A stretch of DNA of 64,000 nucleotides from Streptococcus suis. GTDB lineage: Bacteria > Bacillota > Bacilli > Lactobacillales > Streptococcaceae. Made by a program: the position numbers and the translations under genes. Shown in pieces: positions 9,861 through 17,879 of this stretch. Every line of letters starts with the position of its first letter. Positions within the stretch are counted from its first letter, which is position 1. The notes under the pieces were generated by a model. The model did no database searches. It saw only the letters and a program-made list of their open reading frames with translations, and had not been told where the DNA came from. Location: NCBI RefSeq assembly GCF_017601095.1, contig NZ_JAGFUX010000003.1, forward strand, positions 62,001-126,000. The letters are read 5' to 3'.

Positions 9861-9893
9861 ACAAAAAAGGGAGTACGAATCACCCAACTCCCT
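9861..9893 (-). terminator. Terminator after the DJ-1/PfpI gene
   Basis: AGGGAGT and ACTCCCT form a 7-bp stem with a 12-base loop. The minus strand continues into TTTTTTG. It lies just downstream of the stop at 9902 and upstream of gyrB. Confidence 0.65.
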
Positions 9894-9901
9894 GTATTTT
9901 T

Positions 9902-10447
9902 TTATTGGTTTTCCCGATGAACCATTGCCTTTGCTAAGGCACTACCATCTCCACCCAAAAGATCCACCAGCCTATAAGCAAAGTCAAGACTTGTTCCAGC
10001 TCCACGACTGGTGACAATCCTGCCATCAACTACTACTGTCTCCGTTGAATGAATACCAGCCTGAATTTCCTGTTCTTTTCCAGGATAAGCAGTGTAACGT
10101 TTGCCGTCCAAAAGACCTGCTCTCTCCAATACAATCGGAGCCGCACAGATGGCCGCAACCAAGTGCTCATCTTGATCCGCTTTTTGAAGTGCAGCGATTA
10201 AGCCCTCGTGGTCACGCAGATTGGTTGACCCCGGCATTCCACCAGGTAGTACGATCAAGTCATAATCTGACAAGTCCCCTGAAAAAACATGATCTGCCAA
10301 AACACGAATATCATGAGTTCCTCTCACTTCTAGCGCCTCTAAACCAATCATATGGCAATCGAAGCCTGCACGACGAAAAACATCAACGGGCGCAAGGGCT
10401 TCAATTTCTTCAAAGCCATCTGCTAACAAAACTGCAATGCGTTTCAT
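9902..10447 (-). CDS. DJ-1/PfpI family protein (YajL/ThiJ-like)
   Basis: 181 residues, single domain. The nucleophile elbow AAICAAPIVLE holds the conserved cysteine, and the acidic residue near the N-terminus (LADGFEEIEA) is the partner that polarises it in DJ-1 proteins. Members act as chaperones, deglycases or glyoxalases; which applies here cannot be read from sequence. It follows rodA with only four bases between, so the two are probably one transcript. Confidence 0.92.
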   Translation of the reverse strand: MKRIAVLLADGFEEIEALAPVDVFRRAGFDCHMIGLEALEVRGTHDIRVLADHVFSGDLSDYDLIVLPGGMPGSTNLRDHEGLIAALQKADQDEHLVAAICAAPIVLERAGLLDGKRYTAYPGKEQEIQAGIHSTETVVVDGRIVTSRGAGTSLDFAYRLVDLLGGDGSALAKAMVHRENQ

Positions 10448-10451
10448 ATAA

Positions 10452-11681
10452 CTACCTCTCTATTCTTTTTATGGTAATTTTTTTATAAGTACGGGACTTA
10501 TTGCGGCGCTTTTCATCTTGCAACTTGTGTTGATAACTCATGGACAAAATTAAGCCAACCCCAATTAAATTGGAAACGATAGAAGATCCACCTTGTGAAA
10601 TAAAGGGAAGCGGAATCCCTGTCAAAGGCAAAATACCTGTCGCTGCTCCGATATTTTCAAACACATGGAAAAGCAACATCATAATGAAACCTGTTGAAAC
10701 ATAGGTATAAAAACGATTATTGGACTGGAGCGTAATACGCAACATACGGTAAATTAAGAGAAGGTAGAGTCCAATGAGAATGCTGGCTCCAATAAAGCCA
10801 AAATCTTCTGCAATGACCGTAAAAATCATATCACTTTCCCTAACAGGAATTAGAAGATTGGTCTGATTAAAACCAATCCCTGTCAATCCCCCGCTACCTA
10901 TGGCAATCAAACTCTGTGCCTGTTGATAAGTGGTTGATTGGGCATTTTTGAAGGGGTCCAACCAGGCTGAAATACGGTTGATTTTATAGGTGTCCATCCC
11001 AATATTATGTAAAAAGGTTGTCCCACCTGGCGAGACAAAAACTACAAGAAAAGCCGCAACCAAAATCAAACTAGTCAAGAAGACTGGTAGAATAATCTTC
11101 CAGGAAACTCCTGACATCAGGACAATACCACAAAAAATAGCTACGAAAACCAATGATGTTCCTAGGTCACTTTGGAAATATAAAAGAACTAAGACAGGCA
11201 AGGTTACAAGGAGCAACTGACCAATCAAGTAAAAATCCTCTCGAATAGACCTTTCCTGATGCTTCTTTTGAAAACTGACTACTATGCGAGACATCATGAT
11301 GATGTAGGATATTTTCATAAATTCAGACGGCTGAAAGAGCGTCACACCATTGATACTCACCCAGTTCTTAGCACCCGTCGATGCCAATAAACTCGGACTA
11401 TAGAAAAAAATCGGTAAGACCATCAAGACGAGTCCTAATAGGTAGAGCCAGGGGGTGACTTTCCATAGGAACTTGGTAGAAAAAAACATTACCAGAAAGG
11501 CGATGCCCACCCCCACGACAATCCACATCAGTTGCTGCCCAACCATCTGAAAAACATAGTCAGGATAATCATGACTGACCGCTATATAGACGGACATTAG
11601 GCCGATTAGCAATAAAAAAAAGACCGGTAAAATCAAAGCATAGTCAATGCGACTATCGATTGATCCTCTATACTTGGACAT
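10452..11681 (-). CDS. rodA: SEDS-family peptidoglycan glycosyltransferase RodA
   Basis: 409 residues with about ten membrane helices. The start MSKYRGSIDSRIDYALILPVFFL, the PSEFMKISYIIMMSRIV block and FQSDLGTSLVF, with the late FISQGGSSIVSN, are SEDS signatures. RodA polymerises lipid II for peripheral (elongation) wall growth together with a class B PBP. It is called RodA and not FtsW because the SIDSRIDYALILPVFFLLLIG opening closely resembles the streptococcal RodA opening known to me. The C-terminus is basic and cytoplasmic. Confidence 0.9.
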   Translation of the reverse strand: MSKYRGSIDSRIDYALILPVFFLLLIGLMSVYIAVSHDYPDYVFQMVGQQLMWIVVGVGIAFLVMFFSTKFLWKVTPWLYLLGLVLMVLPIFFYSPSLLASTGAKNWVSINGVTLFQPSEFMKISYIIMMSRIVVSFQKKHQERSIREDFYLIGQLLLVTLPVLVLLYFQSDLGTSLVFVAIFCGIVLMSGVSWKIILPVFLTSLILVAAFLVVFVSPGGTTFLHNIGMDTYKINRISAWLDPFKNAQSTTYQQAQSLIAIGSGGLTGIGFNQTNLLIPVRESDMIFTVIAEDFGFIGASILIGLYLLLIYRMLRITLQSNNRFYTYVSTGFIMMLLFHVFENIGAATGILPLTGIPLPFISQGGSSIVSNLIGVGLILSMSYQHKLQDEKRRNKSRTYKKITIKRIER

Positions 11682-11816
11682 AATCCCTCCCTATCCATTA
11701 CTCATACGTGCTTGCTCTATTATACCAAAATTTAAGATGGAGAGAAACCACGGACCAAACTTTGACGAAAAAAAATTGACAGCCCTGTGTTTGATGAACA
11801 GTCGTTTTTTCAAAGT

Positions 11817-11894
11817 ATGAATATTTACGCTCATGTAACAGAACAAGAAAAAGAGCAAACAGTACAAAAATTTGCTCAATTCATGAGTATGTAA
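11817..11894 (+). pseudogene. Remnant C-terminal tail of a tyrosine recombinase (integrase)
   Basis: The plus strand encodes MNIYAHVTEQEKEQTVQKFA followed by QFMSM and a stop. This looks like the very end of phage or ICE integrases, where the active tyrosine lies in xxYAHVT-like context. No upstream integrase sequence can be followed in any frame, so this is a short relic. Its place next to rpmE suggests that an element once sat here. Confidence 0.5.
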
Positions 11895-11955
11895 ACCAAT
11901 GGCAATCATTTTGGCAATCACGCACGAAAAAGCCCTCCTTTATTTCTAGAGGCAA

Positions 11956-11981
11956 AGAAAAAATGGTCCACTGGACCATAA
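11956..11981 (-). terminator. Second terminator downstream of rpmE
   Basis: A perfect 7-bp palindrome ATGGTCC-ACT-GGACCAT (11963-11979). The minus strand continues into TTTTTTCTTT. It backs up the first terminator about 40 bases away. Confidence 0.7.
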
Positions 11982-12006
11982 CTCGCTCTTTTATTTTCAA
12001 GCTCGT

Positions 12007-12038
12007 GAAAAAACAGTCCGTTAAGGACTGTTTTTTTA
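12007..12038 (-). terminator. Terminator of rpmE
   Basis: AACAGTCC-TTAA-GGACTGTT with T runs on both strands. It starts at the rpmE stop codon. Confidence 0.85.
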
Positions 12039-12278
12039 TTTGAGACCGTATTTTTTGTTGAAACGATCCACACGTCCATCTGCTTGGGTGAACTTTTGAC
12101 GTCCAGTGTAGAATGGGTGTGAGTCTGATGAAATTTCCACACGGATCAATGGGTAAGTTTCACCTTCAAATTCAATAGTTTCTTTTGAGTTCTTTGTAGA
12201 ACCGCTAAGGAACTTGTAACCAGTAGTGGTGTCCATGAAGACAACAGTGCGATATTCTGGATGGATATCTTTTTTCAT
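12036..12278 (-). CDS. rpmE: 50S ribosomal protein L31, type B (zinc-independent)
   Basis: 80 residues starting [16 protein letters not shown] and ending [12 protein letters not shown]. The CxxC zinc motif of type A L31 is absent, so this is the type B (YtjA/RpmE2) form, which in many bacteria replaces the zinc form. The ATG at 12278 follows AAAGGAATTTTTATA. An upstream ATG at 12332 in the same frame would extend across the leader hairpin and is rejected. Confidence 0.96.
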   Translation of the reverse strand: MKKDIHPEYRTVVFMDTTTGYKFLSGSTKNSKETIEFEGETYPLIRVEISSDSHPFYTGRQKFTQADGRVDRFNKKYGLK

Positions 12279-12334
12279 TATAAAAATTCCTTTCTGCCAT
12301 GGACTCTTTTTGAGCCATAGATTATAACTCATTT

Positions 12335-12363
12335 AGTTTACCAAATCTGTCCAATCCTGTCAA
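12335..12363 (-). promoter_or_regulatory. Promoter of rpmE
   Basis: Minus strand: TTGACA (12363-12358), 17-base spacer, TAAACT (12340-12335). The roughly 50-base leader holds an imperfect inverted repeat (CTATGG / CCATGG) just before the ribosome site, which might allow feedback control by the protein; that part is a guess. Confidence 0.7.
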
Positions 12364-12379
12364 GGATTTTCTTTGATTT

Positions 12380-12535
12380 TTATTGCACAGATGGGCCTGA
12401 ATTGGCATCTGTCCAGACCCGTGCTCCAAAGCCTCCCTCAGAAGCTCCAGAATCCGTATCCGTCCTAGTCTGCTCTGCTTTTTTCAAAGGAAGAGCCCAG
12501 AACTCTAACTCTTCTTTTTGTACTTCTTCTCTCAT
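12380..12535 (-). CDS. 51-aa peptide with an ApbE-type flavinylation motif, coupled to apbE
   Basis: The frame starts with an ATG whose last two bases are the first two of the upstream apbE stop (ATGA overlap), a classic sign of translational coupling. The peptide begins MREEVQKEELEFWALPLKKA and then carries D26-T-D-S-G-A-S32. This fits the DxxSGA(T/S) sequence to which ApbE attaches FMN through a phosphoester. A second, weaker copy, D43-A-N-S-G-P-S49, follows after GGFGARVWT. There is no signal peptide, so it is cytoplasmic. I know no named family for it. The inference is that it is the dedicated FMN-carrying substrate of the neighbouring ApbE. Confidence 0.7.
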   Translation of the reverse strand: MREEVQKEELEFWALPLKKAEQTRTDTDSGASEGGFGARVWTDANSGPSVQ

Positions 12536-13464
12536 CGCTCAATCCTATCCCACAAACCCGGCGTCACCACCATTTGATCATCCTGGGTCATGATTATAGC
12601 CTCCAGCCCCTCTTGCTGACAAACCTGGTCGTAGATCTCCCGAATGGACGCACCAAAAAGGCGAGTAGTCCAAATCTCCCCGTCTACCGACTGCTTGGAC
12701 ACAATGGTCAAGCTGGCAATGGCAGCCTGCAAGGGATAGCCTGTCTGGCTATCAAAGATATGGTGGTAGGTTTTTCCTTCAAACTGGAAGGTCCTTTCGT
12801 AAATACCAGAGGTGACCACCGATTCTTCTCCTATTTTGAGGACGAGGGCATTGTTGCCACGTGGGAGCTTGGGATGTTGGATACCAATCCGCCACAAGCC
12901 GTCTTCCTGATGAGGCGGTTGACCGAAGGTCAGAACATTTCCACCTAAGTTAATCAGTCCAGCCTGGGCACCCATTCCCTTCAAAAAGGCGACAATCTTA
13001 TCCGCAATGTAACCTTTTGCCAGGGCACCCAAATCAATGGCCATACCTTCTTTATTGAGAAAGACCTGCTGGTATTCTGGGTCTAGCTCGATGTCAGCTG
13101 GGTTGATGATTGCCAATCGCTCATCAATACTAGCCTGGTCTGGCAACTTGGCGTCCTTAAACCCAATCCGCCAGAGCTGGGTCAAAGGCCCGATCGTGAT
13201 ATTGAGAAAGCTATTCTCTGCCAAGCTATGCTTCTTCCCCAGTTCAATCAGCTCATAGAGATCAGGGGCAACGGGGACTGCCTGTACACCAGCATTGAGA
13301 TTGACCTCCATTAACTCGGAGGTCAGGTCGTTGGCTGAAAAGCGATCCTTGTAGAGATAGAGAAGCTGTTCGACCTGATCCAAGATAGGCTCTGGATTTT
13401 CATGCCAAATGGTCGTATCAATGACTGTTCCCATGAGGCGAACTTGTCTGCTACTGGCTTGCAT
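12532..13464 (-). CDS. apbE: FAD:protein FMN transferase (ApbE family), cytoplasmic
   Basis: 310 residues. ApbE transfers FMN from FAD to Thr or Ser of target proteins, releasing AMP. Visible motifs are MGTVIDTTIW, the FAD/metal loop DLGALAKGYIADKI, the glycine motif INLGGNVLTFG and the C-terminal metal motif HHIFDSQTGYP. There is no signal peptide or lipobox, unlike the exported ApbE of many bacteria, so it should work in the cytosol. Its start lies inside the end of the upstream DHH gene (14-base overlap) and its stop overlaps the next small gene, so three products are translationally linked. Confidence 0.93.
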   Translation of the reverse strand: MQASSRQVRLMGTVIDTTIWHENPEPILDQVEQLLYLYKDRFSANDLTSELMEVNLNAGVQAVPVAPDLYELIELGKKHSLAENSFLNITIGPLTQLWRIGFKDAKLPDQASIDERLAIINPADIELDPEYQQVFLNKEGMAIDLGALAKGYIADKIVAFLKGMGAQAGLINLGGNVLTFGQPPHQEDGLWRIGIQHPKLPRGNNALVLKIGEESVVTSGIYERTFQFEGKTYHHIFDSQTGYPLQAAIASLTIVSKQSVDGEIWTTRLFGASIREIYDQVCQQEGLEAIIMTQDDQMVVTPGLWDRIER

Positions 13465-14389
13465 CTTTGACTACCTGCTGAATTTCTTTATAAATGGCTT
13501 CATTTTCTTCTAAAGAATAAGAATTTGCCCCACTGGCTAGCGGATGACCACCACCGCCATGTCTTTTAGCAATCTCGTTGATAATGGCAGACTTACTCCG
13601 CAGGCGAACACGGTATGATCCGTCAACTTGCTCGACGAAAATCCCCCATGACTGCACCGCATCAATCCGACCTGGTGCTGATACGATCGAAGCTGTCTCT
13701 GCATCTGTCACATCATAAGCCTTGAGGGTTTCTTGTGTCAGGACAACTCGGGCTGCTCCATTTTCATCTACTTCTAAGTTATCATAGACATAGCCCATGA
13801 GCTTTGCGACCTTGTAGTCCATCGCATCCATTTGACGAGACAGACTTGAAAAGTCAAAGTCAAACTGGCGTAAATAGGCAGCCATCTCAAATGTACGAGC
13901 AGACGTCGATGGATAGAGGAAACGTCCAGTATCTCCGACAATGCCCGCATAGAGTAGGCGGGCTATTTCTGCATCTACGTCCAATCCCAACTCTCTTGCA
14001 AAAAGGGCAATCATCTCACTGGTCGAACTACTGCTCGTGTCCACCCAGAGCAAATCTCCGTAAGCATCATCATTTGGATGGTGATCAATCTTGATGAGAA
14101 AGGCCCCATTAGCATACCGAGCATCATCAATCCGTTCGGTATTGGCTGTGTCGGTCACAATGACCAGACTCGCTGGATAGTCGCTGTCGGCTACGGTATC
14201 CATCTGCCCCAACCAAGCTAAAGTTGGCTCCTCAAAACCAGTTGCCAAAATGGTCTTTTCAGGGAAATTCAGCTGCAAAAGTTTTTTCAAACCTAGCTGA
14301 CTACCTATGGCATCCGGATCCGGACGCTGGTGACGATGAAGGACAATGGTATCAAATTCTTCGATTTTTTGAACTATTTTTTTTAACAT
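13451..14389 (-). CDS. DHH/DHHA1 phosphodiesterase (NrnA/Pde2-like)
   Basis: 312 residues. DHH motifs are HRHQRPDPDAIGS, VTDTANTERID and IDHHPNDDAYGD; the DHHA1 domain ends with the RNA-binding loop RHGGGGHPLASGA. This is the stand-alone cytoplasmic form, like NrnA (oligo-RNA degradation, pAp phosphatase) and streptococcal Pde2, which hydrolyses pApA in c-di-AMP turnover. Which substrate dominates cannot be told here. It leads a three-gene overlapping unit with apbE and a 51-aa peptide. Confidence 0.92.
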   Translation of the reverse strand: MLKKIVQKIEEFDTIVLHRHQRPDPDAIGSQLGLKKLLQLNFPEKTILATGFEEPTLAWLGQMDTVADSDYPASLVIVTDTANTERIDDARYANGAFLIKIDHHPNDDAYGDLLWVDTSSSSTSEMIALFARELGLDVDAEIARLLYAGIVGDTGRFLYPSTSARTFEMAAYLRQFDFDFSSLSRQMDAMDYKVAKLMGYVYDNLEVDENGAARVVLTQETLKAYDVTDAETASIVSAPGRIDAVQSWGIFVEQVDGSYRVRLRSKSAIINEIAKRHGGGGHPLASGANSYSLEENEAIYKEIQQVVKDASQ

Positions 14390-14504
14390 TTTTAACTCCT
14401 AGCCAGTATTTTATCACAATTGAAGCTCAATTGGTATTCCTTTACCTTTCACAATTCTTAGAAATATGCTATACTAATCCTATCATCTATTTTTGGAGGA
14501 AACT

Positions 14505-14960
14505 ATGGCACTAGCAAAAATAGTTTACGCTAGTATGACCGGCAATACGGAAGAAATTGCCGATATTGTTGCGAATAAGTTAGAAGAACTGGGATTGGAT
14601 GTGCAGGTTCATGAATGCACTACCATTGAAACAGAGGAAATTCTTGATGCAGACCTGATTGTTGTTGCCACCTACACTTACTCTTACGGTGGAGACGGAG
14701 AACTTCCAGATGAAATCATCGATTTCTATGCAGATCTTGCTGACCTTGATTTAACTGGAAAAATCTACGGTGTCTGCGGTTCTGGCGATACCTTCTACGA
14801 TGACTTTTGTAGTGCAGTAGATGACTTTGACACCATGTTGGCTTCTCGCGGTGCGAGCAAGGGCGCAGAGAGTGTGAAGGTTGATTTGGCTGCCGAAGAT
14901 GAAGATATTGAAAACCTTGAATCCTTTGCGACTGATTTAGCTGCAAAGGTAAATGAATAA
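14505..14960 (+). CDS. Flavodoxin (short-chain)
   Basis: 151 residues, strongly acidic. The phosphate-binding loop SMTGNTEEIAD is near the N-terminus, followed by the TYTYSYGGDGELPDE and CGSGDTFYDDFCSAVDDF flavin loops. It is an FMN-based electron carrier. The ATG at 14505 follows GGAGGAAACT; an in-frame ATG four codons earlier overlaps the ribosome site. It is followed by a terminator hairpin and then chorismate mutase. Confidence 0.96.
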   Translation: MALAKIVYASMTGNTEEIADIVANKLEELGLDVQVHECTTIETEEILDADLIVVATYTYSYGGDGELPDEIIDFYADLADLDLTGKIYGVCGSGDTFYDDFCSAVDDFDTMLASRGASKGAESVKVDLAAEDEDIENLESFATDLAAKVNE

Positions 14961-14966
14961 TACAAT

Positions 14967-14996
14967 TAACCAGTAACAATTGTTACTGGTTTTCTT
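14967..14996 (+). terminator. Terminator or attenuator after flavodoxin
   Basis: ACCAGTAAC-AATT-GTTACTGGT followed by TTTTCTT. The next gene starts only about 15 bases later, so it may cut rather than end transcription. Confidence 0.7.
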
Positions 14997-15010
14997 AAAA
15001 GGAGATAAAA

Positions 15011-15289
15011 ATGAATCTAGATCATATTCGCGAACAGATTAACGCAATTGATAGTCAATTAGTTGGCTTGCTTGAACAACGGATGGAACTGGTGGATCAG
15101 GTCACAGCTTTTAAGCGAGCATCAGGCAAGCCTGTCTTAGACACAAGCAGAGAAAAAGCTGTCCTTGAGCGTGTTGGTAGCCTAGTCCACAAGAATGACT
15201 ACCGCGTAGCAATTCAAGCGACCTTTACAGACATTATGGCCCAGTCCAGAGCCTATCAATCTGCTAAACTAGCTCAAGATGACCAATAA
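15011..15289 (+). CDS. Chorismate mutase, AroQ type, stand-alone
   Basis: 92 residues, all helical. The N-terminal helix IREQINAIDSQLVGLLEQRM with the conserved Arg and Glu, and the Lys of VTAFKRASGKPVLD, match the AroQ fold that converts chorismate to prephenate for tyrosine and phenylalanine. It follows AAGGAG by a good distance. Its last codons overlap the start of the CLC gene by 11 bases, so the two are coupled even though the functions look unrelated. Confidence 0.93.
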   Translation: MNLDHIREQINAIDSQLVGLLEQRMELVDQVTAFKRASGKPVLDTSREKAVLERVGSLVHKNDYRVAIQATFTDIMAQSRAYQSAKLAQDDQ

Positions 15290-16463
15290 AGTCAAGCAAG
15301 CTATCCTACCCCTAGTCTTTTCAATCCTGATCGGATTAGTAGCCGGACTAGTCACCACATTTTTTGGTAAGGTTTTATTGGCCATTGGGAATCTGAGGTC
15401 TGATTATTTTCGTTATTTTATTCCATTTCTCGCACTATCCGGACTAGCAATTGTCTATGCCTATCAAAAATGGGGCAGGGATGTCCAAGCAGGTATGAGT
15501 TTGGTCTTCAAAGCTGGACAAGGGGAGAATGTACACATTTCACCTGTTCTCATTCCGCTAATCATTTCGACAACTTGGCTCGGCCACCTTTTTGGTGCTT
15601 CGGTTGGTCGAGAGGGAGTGGCTGTTCAGCTTGGGGCTAGTCTTTCCCATTTGATACAAAAACAAGGTTTCTCCCACCTACCCAAAGATAGAGTAACTAG
15701 GATTGGAATGGCAGCGGGTTTTGCTGGGCTCTTTCAAACACCCTTGGCTGCCAGTTTCTTTGCCATCGAAGTTCTGGCTGTCGGTCGCTATACTTTGAAA
15801 GACCTAGTCCCTATATTACTGGCGGCTTTTACTGCTAGTTGGACATCACATTGGTTTGGGTTGGAGAAATTTACTCATGCCATTTCGGTTTCACCTTTCC
15901 AGTTTACTGATAGTTTCAAATGGATTATTATTGCCCTCTGCTTTGGAATGATTGGTAATTTTTTTGCTTGGTTTTTAGATCAAGCAAAAAGGTATTCGGC
16001 TCGATGGTTTCCAAATCCTTACATAAAAATAGCTGTCATGGGAGTTGGACTAAGCGTTCTACTTTTCTTCTTCCATCAAGGTCGTTATGCTGGTTTGGGG
16101 ACCAATTTAATTGAAGCCAGTTTAGCTGGGGAACAGGTATTTGCTTACGATTGGCTACTGAAACTCCTACTCACCTGTCTTTGTTTGGCCGCAGGTTTTC
16201 AAGGGGGCGAAGTCACGCCACTCTTTGCCATTGGTGCAAGTTCTGGGGCTGTTTTAGCTGGCTTACTTGGTTTACCAACTGAACTTGTTGCAGCCCTTGG
16301 CTATTGTGCTGTTTTCGGCTCTGCAACCAACACGCTCTTGGCTCCTATCCTGATTTCCTATGAGGTCTTTGGACCATATCATATCATCGAAAGTAGCATT
16401 GTCGTGGGGTTTGCTTACATCCTCAACAGAAAGCTCAGCATCTACAGCCAGCAAATTCGATAG
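15279..16463 (+). CDS. CLC-family antiporter of the fluoride (CLC-F) type
   Basis: 394 residues with about ten membrane helices. The gating-glutamate motif is GREGVAVQ (110-117) instead of the GREGPxVQ of chloride CLCs. The anion-coordinating serine motif (GSGIP) is replaced by GMSLV with Met73. The helix-N motif is GGEVTPLFAIG instead of GxFxP. These three changes mark the CLC-F clade, which exports fluoride in exchange for protons. So the likely role is fluoride resistance, not chloride transport. No fluoride riboswitch was seen upstream; the gene is coupled to chorismate mutase. Confidence 0.88.
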   Translation: MTNKVKQAILPLVFSILIGLVAGLVTTFFGKVLLAIGNLRSDYFRYFIPFLALSGLAIVYAYQKWGRDVQAGMSLVFKAGQGENVHISPVLIPLIISTTWLGHLFGASVGREGVAVQLGASLSHLIQKQGFSHLPKDRVTRIGMAAGFAGLFQTPLAASFFAIEVLAVGRYTLKDLVPILLAAFTASWTSHWFGLEKFTHAISVSPFQFTDSFKWIIIALCFGMIGNFFAWFLDQAKRYSARWFPNPYIKIAVMGVGLSVLLFFFHQGRYAGLGTNLIEASLAGEQVFAYDWLLKLLLTCLCLAAGFQGGEVTPLFAIGASSGAVLAGLLGLPTELVAALGYCAVFGSATNTLLAPILISYEVFGPYHIIESSIVVGFAYILNRKLSIYSQQIR

Positions 16464-16497
16464 GCAAAATTTGGGGCGGATTTGGGTCAAGAAAGTT

Positions 16498-16526
16498 AAA
16501 AACCCTTGTGTATCAAGGGTTTTCGT
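16498..16526 (+). terminator. Terminator after the CLC gene
   Basis: AAAACCCTTG-TGTAT-CAAGGGTTTT with a short T run. It lies about 35 bases past the stop. Confidence 0.75.
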
Positions 16527-16537
16527 TATTTTCTCTA

Positions 16538-16609
16538 TCTCCCCTGCAGGAATCGAACCTGCAACTAATTCTTAGGAGGAATTTGTTATATCCATTTAAC
16601 TAAGGGAAG
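16538..16609 (-). tRNA. tRNA-Arg (anticodon CCU)
   Basis: The minus strand folds into a full cloverleaf: acceptor CTTCCCT with AGGGGAG (7 bp, one T-G), D arm GTTA/TAAC, anticodon stem AATTC/GAATT with loop CTCCTAA, and T arm GCAGG-TTCGATT-CCTGC. The anticodon CCU reads AGG, a rare arginine codon. The 3' CCA is not encoded. This tRNA gene is a known integration site for mobile elements in streptococci, but no integrase lies next to it here. Confidence 0.95.
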
Positions 16610-16659
16610 CTAGCTTCTATTTTACCCTAGTTAATAAAAGTTTTCAAGAGAGTTTTGTC

Positions 16660-17337
16660 CTATTCTTTTGTTGTTTTTCTGTATTTTTCCATTTTGGCCT
16701 TGAATAGTTCACCGTTACTAGGAGCGGTATAGGTCACCGCATTGGCTCCTGCTTCAATCACTTGGCGGATAGTTTCTTCTGTTGGCCCACCTGTGGCAAT
16801 AATGGGGAAATTTGGAAATTCCTTGCGCAATTTGGCAACGACACGCGCCGTATCTAAGCCACATGAGACGTTTAGTATATCCACTCCTGCTTGAATACGC
16901 GAAGCAATGTCCGAACTCTCTGACACAACAGTATAAATAATTGGAATATCCACTACCTTGTTGATTTCTTCAATGGTCTGAACATTGGTAGGACCATTAA
17001 CAACAACTGCATAGGCTCCTTCTGACTCCGAAAACAGACTCATGTTTGCCGAGCGTGTCCCCTTGGTTAGTCCACCACCGACTCCTGCCAAAACAGGCAC
17101 TGAAGCAACTCGCATGATACTTTTTAAAATGGCTGGGTTTGGGGTAAAGGGATATACTGCCAAGATAGCATCGGCATTGTTATTAGCAATGATGGCGACA
17201 TCCGTCGTAAACAAAATTGACCGAATTCTACGGCCATAGATGCGAATGCCACTGCACTGGCGCATAATTTCTGGCATTTGAACAATGTCCTGTCTCAAGT
17301 CAGAAAAAATAGACGGTACGTTTTTAAACTCCTTCAT
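16660..17337 (-). CDS. Conserved TIM-barrel protein, possible hydrolase, function unknown
   Basis: 225 residues from the ATG at 17337, which has GAGGTG six bases upstream; a GTG three codons earlier lies in the ribosome site. The regular beta-alpha pattern and late ATGGPTEETIRQVIEAGANAVTYT resemble phosphate-binding ends of TIM barrels such as thiazole or indole-glycerol-phosphate synthases. VLAGVGGGLTKGTRS is another conserved glycine loop. No catalytic set is recognisable. Similar streptococcal proteins are loosely labelled hydrolase, which I would not trust. Confidence 0.6.
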   Translation of the reverse strand: MKEFKNVPSIFSDLRQDIVQMPEIMRQCSGIRIYGRRIRSILFTTDVAIIANNNADAILAVYPFTPNPAILKSIMRVASVPVLAGVGGGLTKGTRSANMSLFSESEGAYAVVVNGPTNVQTIEEINKVVDIPIIYTVVSESSDIASRIQAGVDILNVSCGLDTARVVAKLRKEFPNFPIIATGGPTEETIRQVIEAGANAVTYTAPSNGELFKAKMEKYRKTTKE

Positions 17338-17456
17338 GAACTTCACCTCTCACATTTATTATCTCTAGTTTACTACTTTTTCTGTCGATATCAATATTTT
17401 TCTCTACTTCCTGCTAAATTCTATTCAATAACTGAATAACTATTCGAAGGGATAAA

Positions 17457-17487
17457 GAAAAAGAGACAGCAGAACTGTCTCCTTTTC
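17457..17487 (-). terminator. Terminator after rplS
   Basis: GGAGACAG-TTCTG-CTGTCTC on the minus strand, followed by TTTTTC. It lies about 35 bases past the rplS stop. Confidence 0.8.
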
Positions 17488-17516
17488 GAAGTCCGACTTG
17501 GATAGTGGAAACTATC

Positions 17517-17864
17517 TTAACGACGGATTTCTTTGATACGCGCAGCTTTACCTTGCAATGCACGTAGGTAGTACAATTTAGCACGACGTACTTTACCGTA
17601 ACGTACGACTTCAATCTTGTCAACACGTGGAGTGTGGATTGGGAATGTACGCTCAACACCTACACCGCCAGAAATTTTACGGACAGTGTACATTTCTGAG
17701 ATACCTTGACCTTTACGAGAGATAACAACACCTTCGAAGATCTGAATACGCTCACGAGTTCCTTCCACAACCTTAGCGTGAACACGAACAGTGTCACCAG
17801 GACGGAAAGAAGGGATGTCAGTACGAAGTTGACCTTCAGTCAAACTTTGAATTAATGGATTCAT
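17517..17864 (-). CDS. rplS: 50S ribosomal protein L19
   Basis: 115 residues starting [20 protein letters not shown] and containing [21 protein letters not shown] and ARIKEIRR at the end. L19 sits at the 30S-50S interface. It is monocistronic here, with its own promoter, a structured leader and a terminator. Confidence 0.99.
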   Translation of the reverse strand: MNPLIQSLTEGQLRTDIPSFRPGDTVRVHAKVVEGTRERIQIFEGVVISRKGQGISEMYTVRKISGGVGVERTFPIHTPRVDKIEVVRYGKVRRAKLYYLRALQGKAARIKEIRR

Positions 17865-17879
17865 TTTTTTCTACTCCTA

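Larger units (their letters stand above)
11698..12006. other. Intergenic region between rodA and rpmE
   Basis: About 340 bases without a complete gene. It holds the C-terminal tail of an integrase on the plus strand and tandem terminators for rpmE. Two short frames on the minus strand have no ribosome site and look like chance. Confidence 0.6.

Noticed and set aside
11691..12142. Two minus-strand frames of about 75 residues between rodA and rpmE
   Set aside because: They cross terminators and have no ribosome site or recognisable motif.
14400..14504. Fluoride riboswitch for the CLC gene
   Set aside because: No matching pseudoknot pattern seen, and flavodoxin and chorismate mutase lie between.
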